DNA of 64,000 nt from NCBI RefSeq assembly GCF_047314965.1, contig NZ_JBLBVK010000052.1:62001-126000 (forward strand), written 5' to 3'. Below, one piece after another: positions 25,195 to 33,294 of the stretch. Numbering within the stretch: position 1 is the first letter of the stretch; each line of letters starts with the position of its first letter. The position numbers and the translations under genes were made by a program. Below the pieces are notes generated by a model that did not search any database, was not told where the DNA came from, and worked only from the letters and a program-made list of their open reading frames with translations. This DNA comes from JAVJUV01 sp047314965 (GTDB lineage Bacteria > Pseudomonadota > Alphaproteobacteria > Rhodobacterales > Rhodobacteraceae).

Positions 25195-27387
25195 ATGTCC
25201 GATCCGATGCAGGAAATCATGGCCTCGTTCTTCGTTGAATGCGAAGAATTGCTCGAGGCCCTTGTCGACGCCCTTCAGACGATGTCTGACGGCGATGTCG
25301 ACGCCGAGACAATCAACGTCGCGTTCCGCGCAGTCCATTCCATCAAGGGCGGCGCGGGCGCCTTCGGCCTAGAAGACCTCGTAGGTTTCGCGCATCAGTT
25401 CGAGACGGTCATGGATTTGTGCCGCAGCGGGTCACTGACCGCCGACGCCCGCCTTCTCGATCTGTTCTTCCGCTGCTCCGACATGCTGTCCGACCTCGTC
25501 CGTGCGTCACGTGACCACGCGCCGATCGACACCGCCAACCGCGACGCGATGCTGGCAGAACTTACCGGTTACTCCGGCGATGATGCCGGCGGCAACGCGC
25601 CTGCCGCCGAAATCGACTTCGCGCCCATGACCATCGATCTCGGTGATCTTGATGGCCCGGACCTGTCCCTGGACGATCTTCCGCCCCTTCCCGGCGGCAC
25701 CGATCTGCAAGCGGAAACAGATGAAGATCCGGCACTGGACGGCGAAGCGAAGCAACTGCTCCACGTGACGTTCCGTGCCTCGCCCGAGCTGTACGACAGC
25801 GGCAACGACCCCCGCAGCCTGCTGAAATCCCTGGCGTCACTCGCCCCCTGCTCCGTCAGCGTAGACTGCGATCCCACTCCCAGTCTCCCCGATGTCTCCA
25901 CTCTGGGCAGCCGTCTGTCCTGGACCATAGTCATTTCCGGACCCGTTGCGCCAAACGCCGTCAGGGAAGTGTTCGAATTCGTCGAAGACGTCTGCACACT
26001 TCGTATTCAGGCAGCCGGCCCCGGAGCCGCGCATTCCCCGGCGGCCAAGGCCAAGGCTTCCCCTCCCGAAGTCACTGCCGCTCCCGAAACCTCGGTGGGC
26101 GAGGCCGAAGCACATGATCCGGCGCCTGGCGTCTCGAGCGGAGATCCTCAGGCCTCGTCCACTTCCAAGGCTTCCGCCAAACCTTCCGCCACCGTGCGCG
26201 TCGACATCGAGCGCATCGACCGTCTGGTCAATCTCGTTGGCGAACTGGTGATCAACCAGGCGATGCTGTCGCAGTCGATCACCGCCGAAAACATCCCCGC
26301 CAACTCCTCCGTTCTTGTCGGACTGGAGGAATTTCTCCAGCTCACCCGCGATATCCAGGAAAGCGTGATGATGATCCGGGCGCAGCCCGTCAAATCGCTC
26401 TTCCAGCGCATGTCGCGGATCACGCGAGAGGCTTCGGCGGCCATCGGAAAGCCCGTCAAACTCGTCACCGAGGGAGAAGCGACGGAGATCGACAAAACGG
26501 CGATCGAGCGCCTTGCTGACCCTTTGACCCACATGATCCGCAACGCGGTGGATCACCGCCTTGAGGCCCCAGAGGTGCGCAGGGCCGCAGGCAAGCCCGA
26601 GCAGGGCGAAATCCGGCTGTGCGCCTATCACCGATCCGGCCGCGTTCTGATCGAGGTCGGCGACAACGGCGGCGGCATAAATCGCGAAAAAGTTCGCACA
26701 ATCGCGATCACCAAGGGCCTGATCCCCGAAGACGCCGTTCTTTCCGATGCGGAAATCGACCAGCTTTTGTTCCTCCCGGGTTTTTCCACCGCCGACAAGG
26801 TCTCCAACCTGTCTGGACGCGGCGTCGGCATGGATGTCGTGAAGACTCAGATCGCGGCGCTGGGGGGCCGGGTCGCAATCGAGTCGATTCCCGGCCAGGG
26901 AACGACATTCTCGATTTCGCTCCCGCTCACCCTGGCCGTTCTGGACGGCATGGTAATCTCGGTTGCCGGCGAAACACTGGTAGTTCCGCTTGGCTCCATC
27001 GTCGAGACCCTGTCGCTGACACCGGGCGACCTCAGCCCCGTCGCACCCGGCCAGTACGTCGTCCGCGTGCGCGACCGCTTCGTCCCGGTTCTCGATCTCG
27101 GAACCGAACTGGGTTACCGCCCTCCGCGCCGCGCGGACGAAAGCGGTATCGCGCTTCTGATCTCACCCGAAGAAGGCCGACTTGTGGCGCTTCTGGTCGA
27201 CACAATCGACGACCAGCGGCAGGTCGTGATCAAGGGACTTCAGGAAAGCTACGGGCATGTGCCCGGCGTGGCGGCGGCAACGATACTCGGCGACGGGCAG
27301 ATCGCACTGATCCTCGATCCCACAGACCTCGTCCAGAATGCCAGCCTCCAGGACGACAGCACGGCCACAGGCAGAAAGGCGTCTTAG
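25195..27387 (+). CDS. cheA: Chemotaxis histidine kinase CheA
   Basis: Receptor-coupled kinase, 730 residues. P1 domain with phospho-His at about residue 48 (FRAVHSIKGGAGAFG); a variable region up to about 330 that is acidic then Ala/Pro-rich; P3 dimerisation (RVDIERIDRLVNLVGELVIN); P4 ATPase with the N box (MIRNAVDHRLE), GDNGGGI and GRGVGMDVVKTQI; and P5 CheW-like domain (about 580-720). A canonical CheY-binding P2 domain is not obvious, though the stretch after residue 180 may serve. AGGAG precedes its ATG. Confidence 0.96.
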   Translation: MSDPMQEIMASFFVECEELLEALVDALQTMSDGDVDAETINVAFRAVHSIKGGAGAFGLEDLVGFAHQFETVMDLCRSGSLTADARLLDLFFRCSDMLSDLVRASRDHAPIDTANRDAMLAELTGYSGDDAGGNAPAAEIDFAPMTIDLGDLDGPDLSLDDLPPLPGGTDLQAETDEDPALDGEAKQLLHVTFRASPELYDSGNDPRSLLKSLASLAPCSVSVDCDPTPSLPDVSTLGSRLSWTIVISGPVAPNAVREVFEFVEDVCTLRIQAAGPGAAHSPAAKAKASPPEVTAAPETSVGEAEAHDPAPGVSSGDPQASSTSKASAKPSATVRVDIERIDRLVNLVGELVINQAMLSQSITAENIPANSSVLVGLEEFLQLTRDIQESVMMIRAQPVKSLFQRMSRITREASAAIGKPVKLVTEGEATEIDKTAIERLADPLTHMIRNAVDHRLEAPEVRRAAGKPEQGEIRLCAYHRSGRVLIEVGDNGGGINREKVRTIAITKGLIPEDAVLSDAEIDQLLFLPGFSTADKVSNLSGRGVGMDVVKTQIAALGGRVAIESIPGQGTTFSISLPLTLAVLDGMVISVAGETLVVPLGSIVETLSLTPGDLSPVAPGQYVVRVRDRFVPVLDLGTELGYRPPRRADESGIALLISPEEGRLVALLVDTIDDQRQVVIKGLQESYGHVPGVAAATILGDGQIALILDPTDLVQNASLQDDSTATGRKAS

Positions 27388-27388
27388 G

Positions 27389-27877
27389 ATGACGGAACCT
27401 CTCAGACTCGACCTCTCGCAAACCGCGAATGCAGCTCCCGGAGAAACGGAGTACCTGAGCTTCGGCCTCGGTGAGAACGAATACTCGGTCGACATCATGT
27501 CGGTTCGGGAAATCCGGGGATGGACACGCACCACATCGCTTCCCCATTCACCGGACTACGTGCGTGGCGTCATCAACCTGCGCGGCGCCGTTCTGCCGGT
27601 AATTGACCTGGCGGTCCGCCTCGGGCTTCCGGCGACCGATCCGGAAGACCGCAACGTGATCATCGTGGTCGATGTCGAGTCGCGCACCATGGGTCTGAGG
27701 GTTGATGCCGTCTCCGACATCCTCACGCTTTCGCAGGAACAGCTGCATCCGCCGCCAGATCTCGCGACCAGCCAGGGCGCACGTTTTGTAAAGGCGCTGA
27801 CAATCCTGGATGATCGAATGGTCCGTATCCTGGATCTTGCGCAAGTGCTGCCTTCGAACAGCGAGATCTCTTTGTGA
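27389..27877 (+). CDS. cheW: Chemotaxis coupling protein CheW
   Basis: Links receptors to CheA at the membrane-associated arrays. The 162-residue protein has the CheW pattern YLSFGLGENEYSVDIMSVREIRG, then RGVINLRGAVLPVIDLAVRLGL and VDAVSDILTLSQEQLHPPP. The ATG at 27389 overlaps the end of cheA closely and has a weak purine-rich site (GAAAGG). Its stop overlaps the GTG start of cheR. Confidence 0.95.
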   Translation: MTEPLRLDLSQTANAAPGETEYLSFGLGENEYSVDIMSVREIRGWTRTTSLPHSPDYVRGVINLRGAVLPVIDLAVRLGLPATDPEDRNVIIVVDVESRTMGLRVDAVSDILTLSQEQLHPPPDLATSQGARFVKALTILDDRMVRILDLAQVLPSNSEISL

Positions 27878-28743
27878 CCGAAAGGCTCGATCCCATGGTC
27901 GGCGACAACCTAGAATTGGCCGGAAGCGCATTGTCCGATCACGATTTTCGGCTGATAACGCGCATCGCTCTTGATGAAGCCGGTCTGGCGATCCCCCAAA
28001 CGAAGAAGGCGCTTGTCCAGTCCCGGCTGTCCCGCCGCCTTCGCGCGCTCGGGATCGGCGAATTCGCTGAATATATTGCCCTGGTTTCGCTGCCCGAGAA
28101 CCGCGAGGAACGGCGCGAACTGGTCTCTGTACTGACGACGAATGTCTCGAGTTTCTTTCGAGAGCGTCACCATTTCGATCATTTTTCGCAAACCGTCTGG
28201 CCGCGCATCGCGGCAAAGCTGGGAAATCGCACGGCACCCGCCCGCATCTGGTCGGCCGGATGTTCGAGCGGACAGGAACCGTATTCCATAGCTATGGAAT
28301 GCCTTCGCGCAATGCCCGACGCCGCAAGCCGCGACCTTCTGATCCTGGCATCCGACATCGACCCGGTCATCCTGCAACGCGCCGCCGAGGGGCGATACAC
28401 TCAAGCCGAAGTTTCGGGCATACCGGAGAGAGACCTCAGAACCCATTTCACCCCGGCACCGGACAAGACGTCTTACTCCGCGAACGACACGCTCAGGCGC
28501 CTTGTCCGCTTCCGGGAACTGAACCTTCACTCCGCATGGCCGATGCGCGGGCAATTCGAGGCGATTTTCTGCAGAAACGTCCTGATCTATTTCGATGAAG
28601 ACCACCAACGCCGGCTCTGGCCGCGCTTTCATGACGCCCTCGTACCCGGCGGCTTTCTGTTTCTCGGCCACTCGGAACGAATTCATCCGCTGGAAGGCTC
28701 GGGTTTCACCAGCGCCGGCGTCACCATCTACCGCAAGTCATGA
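27874..28743 (+). CDS. cheR: Chemotaxis methyltransferase CheR
   Basis: Methylates receptor glutamates with SAM to drive adaptation. The 289-residue protein has the N-terminal helical domain with QSRLSRRLRALGI and NVSSFFRE, the SAM motif IWSAGCSSGQEPYSIAM and later FEAIFCRNVLIYFDED and FLFLGHSERI. It starts at GTG inside the cheW stop (GTGA). No cheB follows, unlike most operons with cheR. The receptor at 50879 ends in a DWEEF-type tether that would bind the CheR beta-subdomain. Confidence 0.95.
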   Translation: MTERLDPMVGDNLELAGSALSDHDFRLITRIALDEAGLAIPQTKKALVQSRLSRRLRALGIGEFAEYIALVSLPENREERRELVSVLTTNVSSFFRERHHFDHFSQTVWPRIAAKLGNRTAPARIWSAGCSSGQEPYSIAMECLRAMPDAASRDLLILASDIDPVILQRAAEGRYTQAEVSGIPERDLRTHFTPAPDKTSYSANDTLRRLVRFRELNLHSAWPMRGQFEAIFCRNVLIYFDEDHQRRLWPRFHDALVPGGFLFLGHSERIHPLEGSGFTSAGVTIYRKS

Positions 28744-28789
28744 GGCCTGGGCCTGTGGCTCGGCTTCCCAAGGCAAGGAAATGCAATAA

Positions 28790-29176
28790 ATGTCGCTACG
28801 CGAGAAACTGAGGGTGATGGTCGTCGACGACATGGCAACCAGCCGCGGATTAATCACCCAAGCGCTTGATTCCATCGGTATCGCGAATGTTGCGACGGCA
28901 TCGGACGGGAAAGCGGCGATCGCGGCCATCGCCCGGGCACCGGTCCACCTTGTCATCTCGGATTACAACATGCCCGAAATGGATGGGCTTCATCTTCTGC
29001 ACTATCTCCGCAATTCGCCACAGACCCAGAAAGTCGGTTTCCTGCTGATCACGGGCCGCGCCGATCCGGCAATCATAAACAAGGGCAAGCAACTGGGAAT
29101 GAACAATTATATCGCTAAGCCATTCCAGCCGGCGGACCTGAAATCGGCAATCGAGTCGATCGTGGGCCGCCTGTGA
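28790..29176 (+). CDS. Second CheY-type response regulator
   Basis: A 128-residue receiver with VMVVDDMATSRGL, acceptor Asp in HLVISDYNMPEMDG, and switch region LLITGRADPAI where the Thr is retained and the Lys lies in NYIAKPFQPADL. The sequence differs enough from the first CheY that the two probably have separate jobs, for example motor binding versus phosphate sink, a common split in alphaproteobacteria. AAGGA lies upstream. Its TGA overlaps the GTG start of the next gene, so the pair are probably translated together. Confidence 0.93.
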   Translation: MSLREKLRVMVVDDMATSRGLITQALDSIGIANVATASDGKAAIAAIARAPVHLVISDYNMPEMDGLHLLHYLRNSPQTQKVGFLLITGRADPAIINKGKQLGMNNYIAKPFQPADLKSAIESIVGRL

Positions 29177-29565
29177 CGCGTGAGGTCCTTCCCCAGGCGG
29201 GCGCTACAGCCGCGCACCAGCCCGCGACAACCCTGGCCGAGGTTCTCGAGGCCGTTGGGAACCTGATGAAGGAGTGCCATGCGGAATCACTGTCCCTGCA
29301 GGACGCGCTATCGATCTCCCTGCCGATGGAAGACTTGGATCTTTCCCGGCTGGACACCTACCAGCAGCTTGATCGGATGACGCAGGTCAACGAGGACCTC
29401 TCGCGGCTTCTGCCCGCGCTTGCCCTTGCGTTGAAAGAAGGTGTCACGGACATCGACCATCTCGCGAACACGCTCAGGCTGGTATCTTTGCGAGAAAGGC
29501 TGTTCACGAGCCATCAGCCCGTTGCCGTAAATGCTGCCAGTTCCGGAGACGTGAGTTTCTTCTGA
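29173..29565 (+). CDS. Small helical chemotaxis-operon protein, possible CheZ-like phosphatase
   Basis: A 130-residue, mostly helical protein with no membrane segment. I cannot assign it by family. It is translationally coupled to the second response regulator (GTG in the overlap GTGA). Two D-x-x-x-Q motifs (D61/Q65 and D67/Q71, in LDTYQQLDRMTQV) recall the catalytic Asp-Gln pair of CheZ-type CheY-P phosphatases, and the C-terminus ends in DVSFF, a short hydrophobic tail after a flexible Ala/Ser stretch as in CheZ. These likenesses are weak on their own; the operon position is the best argument. Confidence 0.7.
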   Translation: MTREVLPQAGATAAHQPATTLAEVLEAVGNLMKECHAESLSLQDALSISLPMEDLDLSRLDTYQQLDRMTQVNEDLSRLLPALALALKEGVTDIDHLANTLRLVSLRERLFTSHQPVAVNAASSGDVSFF

Positions 29566-29662
29566 CCCGGATCAGGGTGGCACTCGGCGGCTTTCGTTCC
29601 AATCGCCCTGCGGTCGCACCGAAAATCGCCGGTCCGACCGGGGCGATGAACGGGGATCCGCA

Positions 29663-29691
29663 TTGACACCCGCACCGATGCTGCCGCTAAC
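29663..29691 (+). promoter_or_regulatory. Tentative promoter of the molybdo-hydroxylase operon
   Basis: TTGACA (29663-29668), then 17 bp, then GCTAAC (29686-29691). The -35 is perfect and the -10 weak; it lies 30 bp before the first ATG of the operon, in the 155-bp gap after the chemotaxis genes. Confidence 0.4.
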
Positions 29692-29720
29692 TTGTGCCGG
29701 AAAGGGCAACCCGGCGGACC

Positions 29721-30554
29721 ATGGAGTACTTCAATCCCAGAACACTGAACGAGGCGCTTGGCCTGTTGGGCGGCAAGCGAGCCACCATCCTGGCCGGGGG
29801 AACCGATGTTTATCCCTCGCTCGCAGGCCGCGACCTGCCAGCTTGCGTGATCGATATCTCGGCGATCGGCGAACTTCGGGGAATCGCCAAGACAGACACG
29901 GGCCTGAGAATAGGGGCGCTCACACGCTGGAGCGATATCCGGAAGGCCGATATGCCACCGGCTTTCGACGGGCTGCGCCGTGCGGCAGGACAGGTGGGAG
30001 GCATTCAGATCCAGAACGCCGGTACGATCGCCGGAAATCTGTGCAACGCCTCTCCTGCGGCCGACGGCGTGCCGCCACTCCTGACCCTTGAAGCCGAGGT
30101 CGAACTCACCTCGCATCACGGCCAGAGGCGACTTCCCTTGCCCGACTTCCTCGAAGGCCCCCGCACCACGGCCCGCGCCGCCGACGAGGTTCTGACCGCC
30201 ATTCACATCCCTGCCCCGCCATCCGCAGCCCGCGGCGCGTTCGAAAAGCTTGGCGCGCGCAGTTACCTCGTCATCTCCATCGCCATGGTCGCCGCGCTCG
30301 TCACGCGCGACGCCGCCGGGCGCATCGCAGAGGCCCGCATCGCCGTCGGCGCGTGCTCACCCGTTGCAAAACGGCTGGCCGCGCTGGAAGCAAGTCTCGT
30401 CGGGCAAGACCCCGAAGCGCCCGAAATCGACCCGCGCACCCTGGCGCCCCTCGCGCCCATCGACGACCCGCGGGGCACCGCCTCATATCGTCAGAATGCC
30501 GTGGCCGAACTCTGTCGCCGTGCAATCCGGACCTCCGGGGGCGACAATGGATAA
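29721..30554 (+). CDS. FAD subunit of a molybdopterin hydroxylase (xanthine dehydrogenase family)
   Basis: Medium subunit that passes electrons from the Fe-S centres to NAD+ or another acceptor. The 277-residue protein has the FAD motif ATILAGGTDVYPSL (family AGGTDL), the second flavin-binding motif IQIQNAGTIAGNLCNASPAAD, and the C-terminal CO dehydrogenase flavoprotein region (RIAVGACSPVAKRL). The ATG at 29721 begins MEYFNPRTLNEAL; nine codons upstream are in frame but unsupported. It overlaps the next gene by 8 bp. Substrate is set by the partner subunit and cannot be read from this chain. Confidence 0.92.
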   Translation: MEYFNPRTLNEALGLLGGKRATILAGGTDVYPSLAGRDLPACVIDISAIGELRGIAKTDTGLRIGALTRWSDIRKADMPPAFDGLRRAAGQVGGIQIQNAGTIAGNLCNASPAADGVPPLLTLEAEVELTSHHGQRRLPLPDFLEGPRTTARAADEVLTAIHIPAPPSAARGAFEKLGARSYLVISIAMVAALVTRDAAGRIAEARIAVGACSPVAKRLAALEASLVGQDPEAPEIDPRTLAPLAPIDDPRGTASYRQNAVAELCRRAIRTSGGDNG

Positions 30555-33294
30555 GCGAGCCGGAGAAAGCACCATCCAGATCGGGTTGAACGGGCAGACG
30601 GTCACGCTTGATGTTCCGCCCGGCATGCGGCTTTCCGAAGTTCTCCGGCAACGCGCCGGGGCCCGCGACGTCAAGATCGGCTGCGACGCAGGCGACTGCG
30701 GCGCCTGCACCGTTCTTCTCGATGGCGCCCCCGTCTGCGCCTGCCTCACACCGGCAGCGCAGGCCAACGGACGGCAGGTTGAAACCGCGACGGGCCTCAC
30801 CGCCAGTGATCCCGTCGGCATCCGGCTTGCCGCCGCGTTCCACGACCACGGCGCGGCGCAATGCGGCATCTGTATTCCGGGTATGATCGTTTCGGCCAGC
30901 GCGCTGCTGCGCGAAAACTCCAGCCCCGACGAGCCCGCGATCCGGGATGCCTTGGGTGGTGTGCTCTGCCGATGCACGGGATATCGCAAGATCATCGATG
31001 CGGTGGCGTCCGCTGCCAGGGACGAGGCCATCCGGCCGGCGGCCGGGACCGGGCTGGGAATGCCGCTGCGCCGCCTTGATGGCGGCCCGAAAGTGACCGG
31101 CGCCGAGGTGTTCGGCGACGATGTCGCTGGCCCGCAGACACTGGATATCCGCGTTCTCCGTTCGCCGCATCCCCGGGCGCGTTTCGTACTCGGGGATCTC
31201 GACGCGTTCCGCCAGGCCCACCCCGGCGTCGTGGCGGTACTGACATCGGCGGATGTGCCCGGCCGCAATGCCTTCGGCACGATCCCGGGCTTCATCGACC
31301 AACCCGTCTTCGCCGACGGTGAAGCACGCTTCCGGGGTGAGGCGGTGGCCGCACTGGTCGGCCCCAGAGATATGCTGACCGACGCCATCCTCCACGCCTT
31401 CCCGGTCGAGTGGACCCCGCTTGAGCCCGCGCTCGATATCGACACCGCCCTGTCCGACGCCGCCGCGCAACTCCATGCAGAGCGCGCAGGTAACGTGATG
31501 TGCCGGGGTTTCGTCGCCTGCGGTGATGCCGAAGCCGCGCTCTCCGCCGCCGACGTCACGGTCGAAGGGCGCTATCGCACGGCCTATGTCGAGCACGCCT
31601 ATATCGAACCCGAGGCCGGCTATGCCCGCCCCGACGGCGACCGGATCGAGATACAGGCCTGCACGCAAGCCCCTGTCATGGATCAGGAAACCGTCGCAGA
31701 TGTCCTTGGCTGGCCCAAGGACCGCGTGCGCATCGTCCCCACGGCCGCCGGTGGCGGCTTTGGCTCCAAGCTCGACGTCTCGGTCCAGCCGATCCTGGCC
31801 ATCGCGGCTCTGAAAACCGGCCAGCCCGTTCGCATCACCTATTCGCGGCGCGAGTCGATGCAGTCGACCACCAAGAGACATCCCGCCGACATGCGGGTCC
31901 GGATCGGAGCCACGAAGGACGGCAGGCTCTCGGGCATGGCCTTCGACGGCCGCTTCAACACCGGCGCCTATTCCAGCTGGGGCCCCACCGTCGCTACCCG
32001 CGTTCCGGTCCACGCCTCCGGACCCTACCGTTTCGCCGACTACCGCGCCGAGGCCACCGGCGTCTTCACCAACGGCCCTGTCTCCGGCGCCTTTCGCGGC
32101 TTCGGCGTGCCGCAGGCCGCCATCGCACAGGAATGCCTGTTCGACGAACTGGCCGCGAAACTCGCCATCGACCCGCTGGAATTCCGCACCGCGAACGCAC
32201 TCGAAAACGGCGTGAAAACCGTCTGCGGACAAACCTTCAGACAGGGCGTCGGCATCAAGGCCTGCTTTGAAAGCCTCCGCCCCGCCTGGGAGCGCGAACG
32301 CGCGAAAGCGGCCCTCGTCAACGCCCAGGGTGGCAGGGTCCGGCGCGGCGTCGGTGTCGCCGCTGGCTGGTACGGCTGCGGCAACACCTCGATCTCGAAC
32401 CCCTCCACCATCCGCGCCGGCGTCCGCCCTGACGGCACCCTCGTCCTGCACCAGGGCGCGGTCGACATCGGCCAGGGTGCGAACACCGTCATCACTCAGG
32501 TCTTCGCCGAAGCGCTCGGTGTCCCGACCGACGCGATCACCCTGACCGGCGCCGATACCGACATCACGCCCGACGCGGGCAAAACCTCCGCCTCGCGCCA
32601 GACCTTCGTGACGGGCAACGCCGCCCGCCTGGCCGGAGAGGCTCTCCGCCGCCAGATCCTCCAGCGCGTCAATGCCGAGGAAGACGCCACCATCGCCTTC
32701 GGAAACGGCCGGATCACCGTCACCGGCAAGACAGAGACCCACGGCATCGCGCTCGCACAGCTTCCCGGCGACGACGGCTATGTCTTCGAGGCCATCGAGA
32801 CTTACGATCCCCCCACCGCGCCCCTCGACGCCAACGGCCAGGGCGCGCCCTATGCGCAATACGGCTACGCCGCGCATGTCGCGGTGGTCGAGGTCGACAC
32901 CACGCTCGGCACAACCCGCGTCGTGGCCTACATCGCCGCCCATGACGTCGGCCGCGCCATCAACCCCCTGATGATCGAAGGTCAGGTCCAGGGCGGGATC
33001 GCGCAAGGCCTCGGCATGGCGCTGATGGAGGAATATCTCCCCGGCCGCACCGAGAACCTGCACGACTACCTGATCCCGACGATCGGTGACATTCCCCCGA
33101 TCGAGACGATCATCGTCGAGGAACCGGACGAGCATGGGCCCTACGGTGCCAAGGGTCTTGGCGAACACGTGCTGATCCCCACCACCCCTGCTATCCTGAA
33201 CGCCATCGCCCACGCCACCGGCGTCCGCATCACCCAGACGCCCGCCACGCCGTCGCGCGTCCTCGCCGCCATCAAGGCCCTGAAAAATGGCTGA
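30547..33294 (+). CDS. Fused [2Fe-2S] and molybdopterin subunit of a xanthine dehydrogenase-family hydroxylase
   Basis: A 915-residue chain carrying both the small Fe-S and the large Mo subunit. Residues 1-165: plant-type [2Fe-2S] (C46, C51, C54, C66) and the second cluster (C106, C109, C141, C143 in QCGIC and CRCTGYR). Residues about 172-915: the two Moco domains with GGGFGSKLDV, GAFRGFG and the catalytic Glu near 873 in GAKGLGE. All ligands for catalysis are present. The FAD subunit is separate and overlaps by 8 bp. Such enzymes hydroxylate N-heterocycles or aldehydes; with the reductase gene next door, nicotinate or another pyridine/pyrimidine ring is a reasonable guess. Confidence 0.92.
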   Translation: MDKRAGESTIQIGLNGQTVTLDVPPGMRLSEVLRQRAGARDVKIGCDAGDCGACTVLLDGAPVCACLTPAAQANGRQVETATGLTASDPVGIRLAAAFHDHGAAQCGICIPGMIVSASALLRENSSPDEPAIRDALGGVLCRCTGYRKIIDAVASAARDEAIRPAAGTGLGMPLRRLDGGPKVTGAEVFGDDVAGPQTLDIRVLRSPHPRARFVLGDLDAFRQAHPGVVAVLTSADVPGRNAFGTIPGFIDQPVFADGEARFRGEAVAALVGPRDMLTDAILHAFPVEWTPLEPALDIDTALSDAAAQLHAERAGNVMCRGFVACGDAEAALSAADVTVEGRYRTAYVEHAYIEPEAGYARPDGDRIEIQACTQAPVMDQETVADVLGWPKDRVRIVPTAAGGGFGSKLDVSVQPILAIAALKTGQPVRITYSRRESMQSTTKRHPADMRVRIGATKDGRLSGMAFDGRFNTGAYSSWGPTVATRVPVHASGPYRFADYRAEATGVFTNGPVSGAFRGFGVPQAAIAQECLFDELAAKLAIDPLEFRTANALENGVKTVCGQTFRQGVGIKACFESLRPAWERERAKAALVNAQGGRVRRGVGVAAGWYGCGNTSISNPSTIRAGVRPDGTLVLHQGAVDIGQGANTVITQVFAEALGVPTDAITLTGADTDITPDAGKTSASRQTFVTGNAARLAGEALRRQILQRVNAEEDATIAFGNGRITVTGKTETHGIALAQLPGDDGYVFEAIETYDPPTAPLDANGQGAPYAQYGYAAHVAVVEVDTTLGTTRVVAYIAAHDVGRAINPLMIEGQVQGGIAQGLGMALMEEYLPGRTENLHDYLIPTIGDIPPIETIIVEEPDEHGPYGAKGLGEHVLIPTTPAILNAIAHATGVRITQTPATPSRVLAAIKALKNG

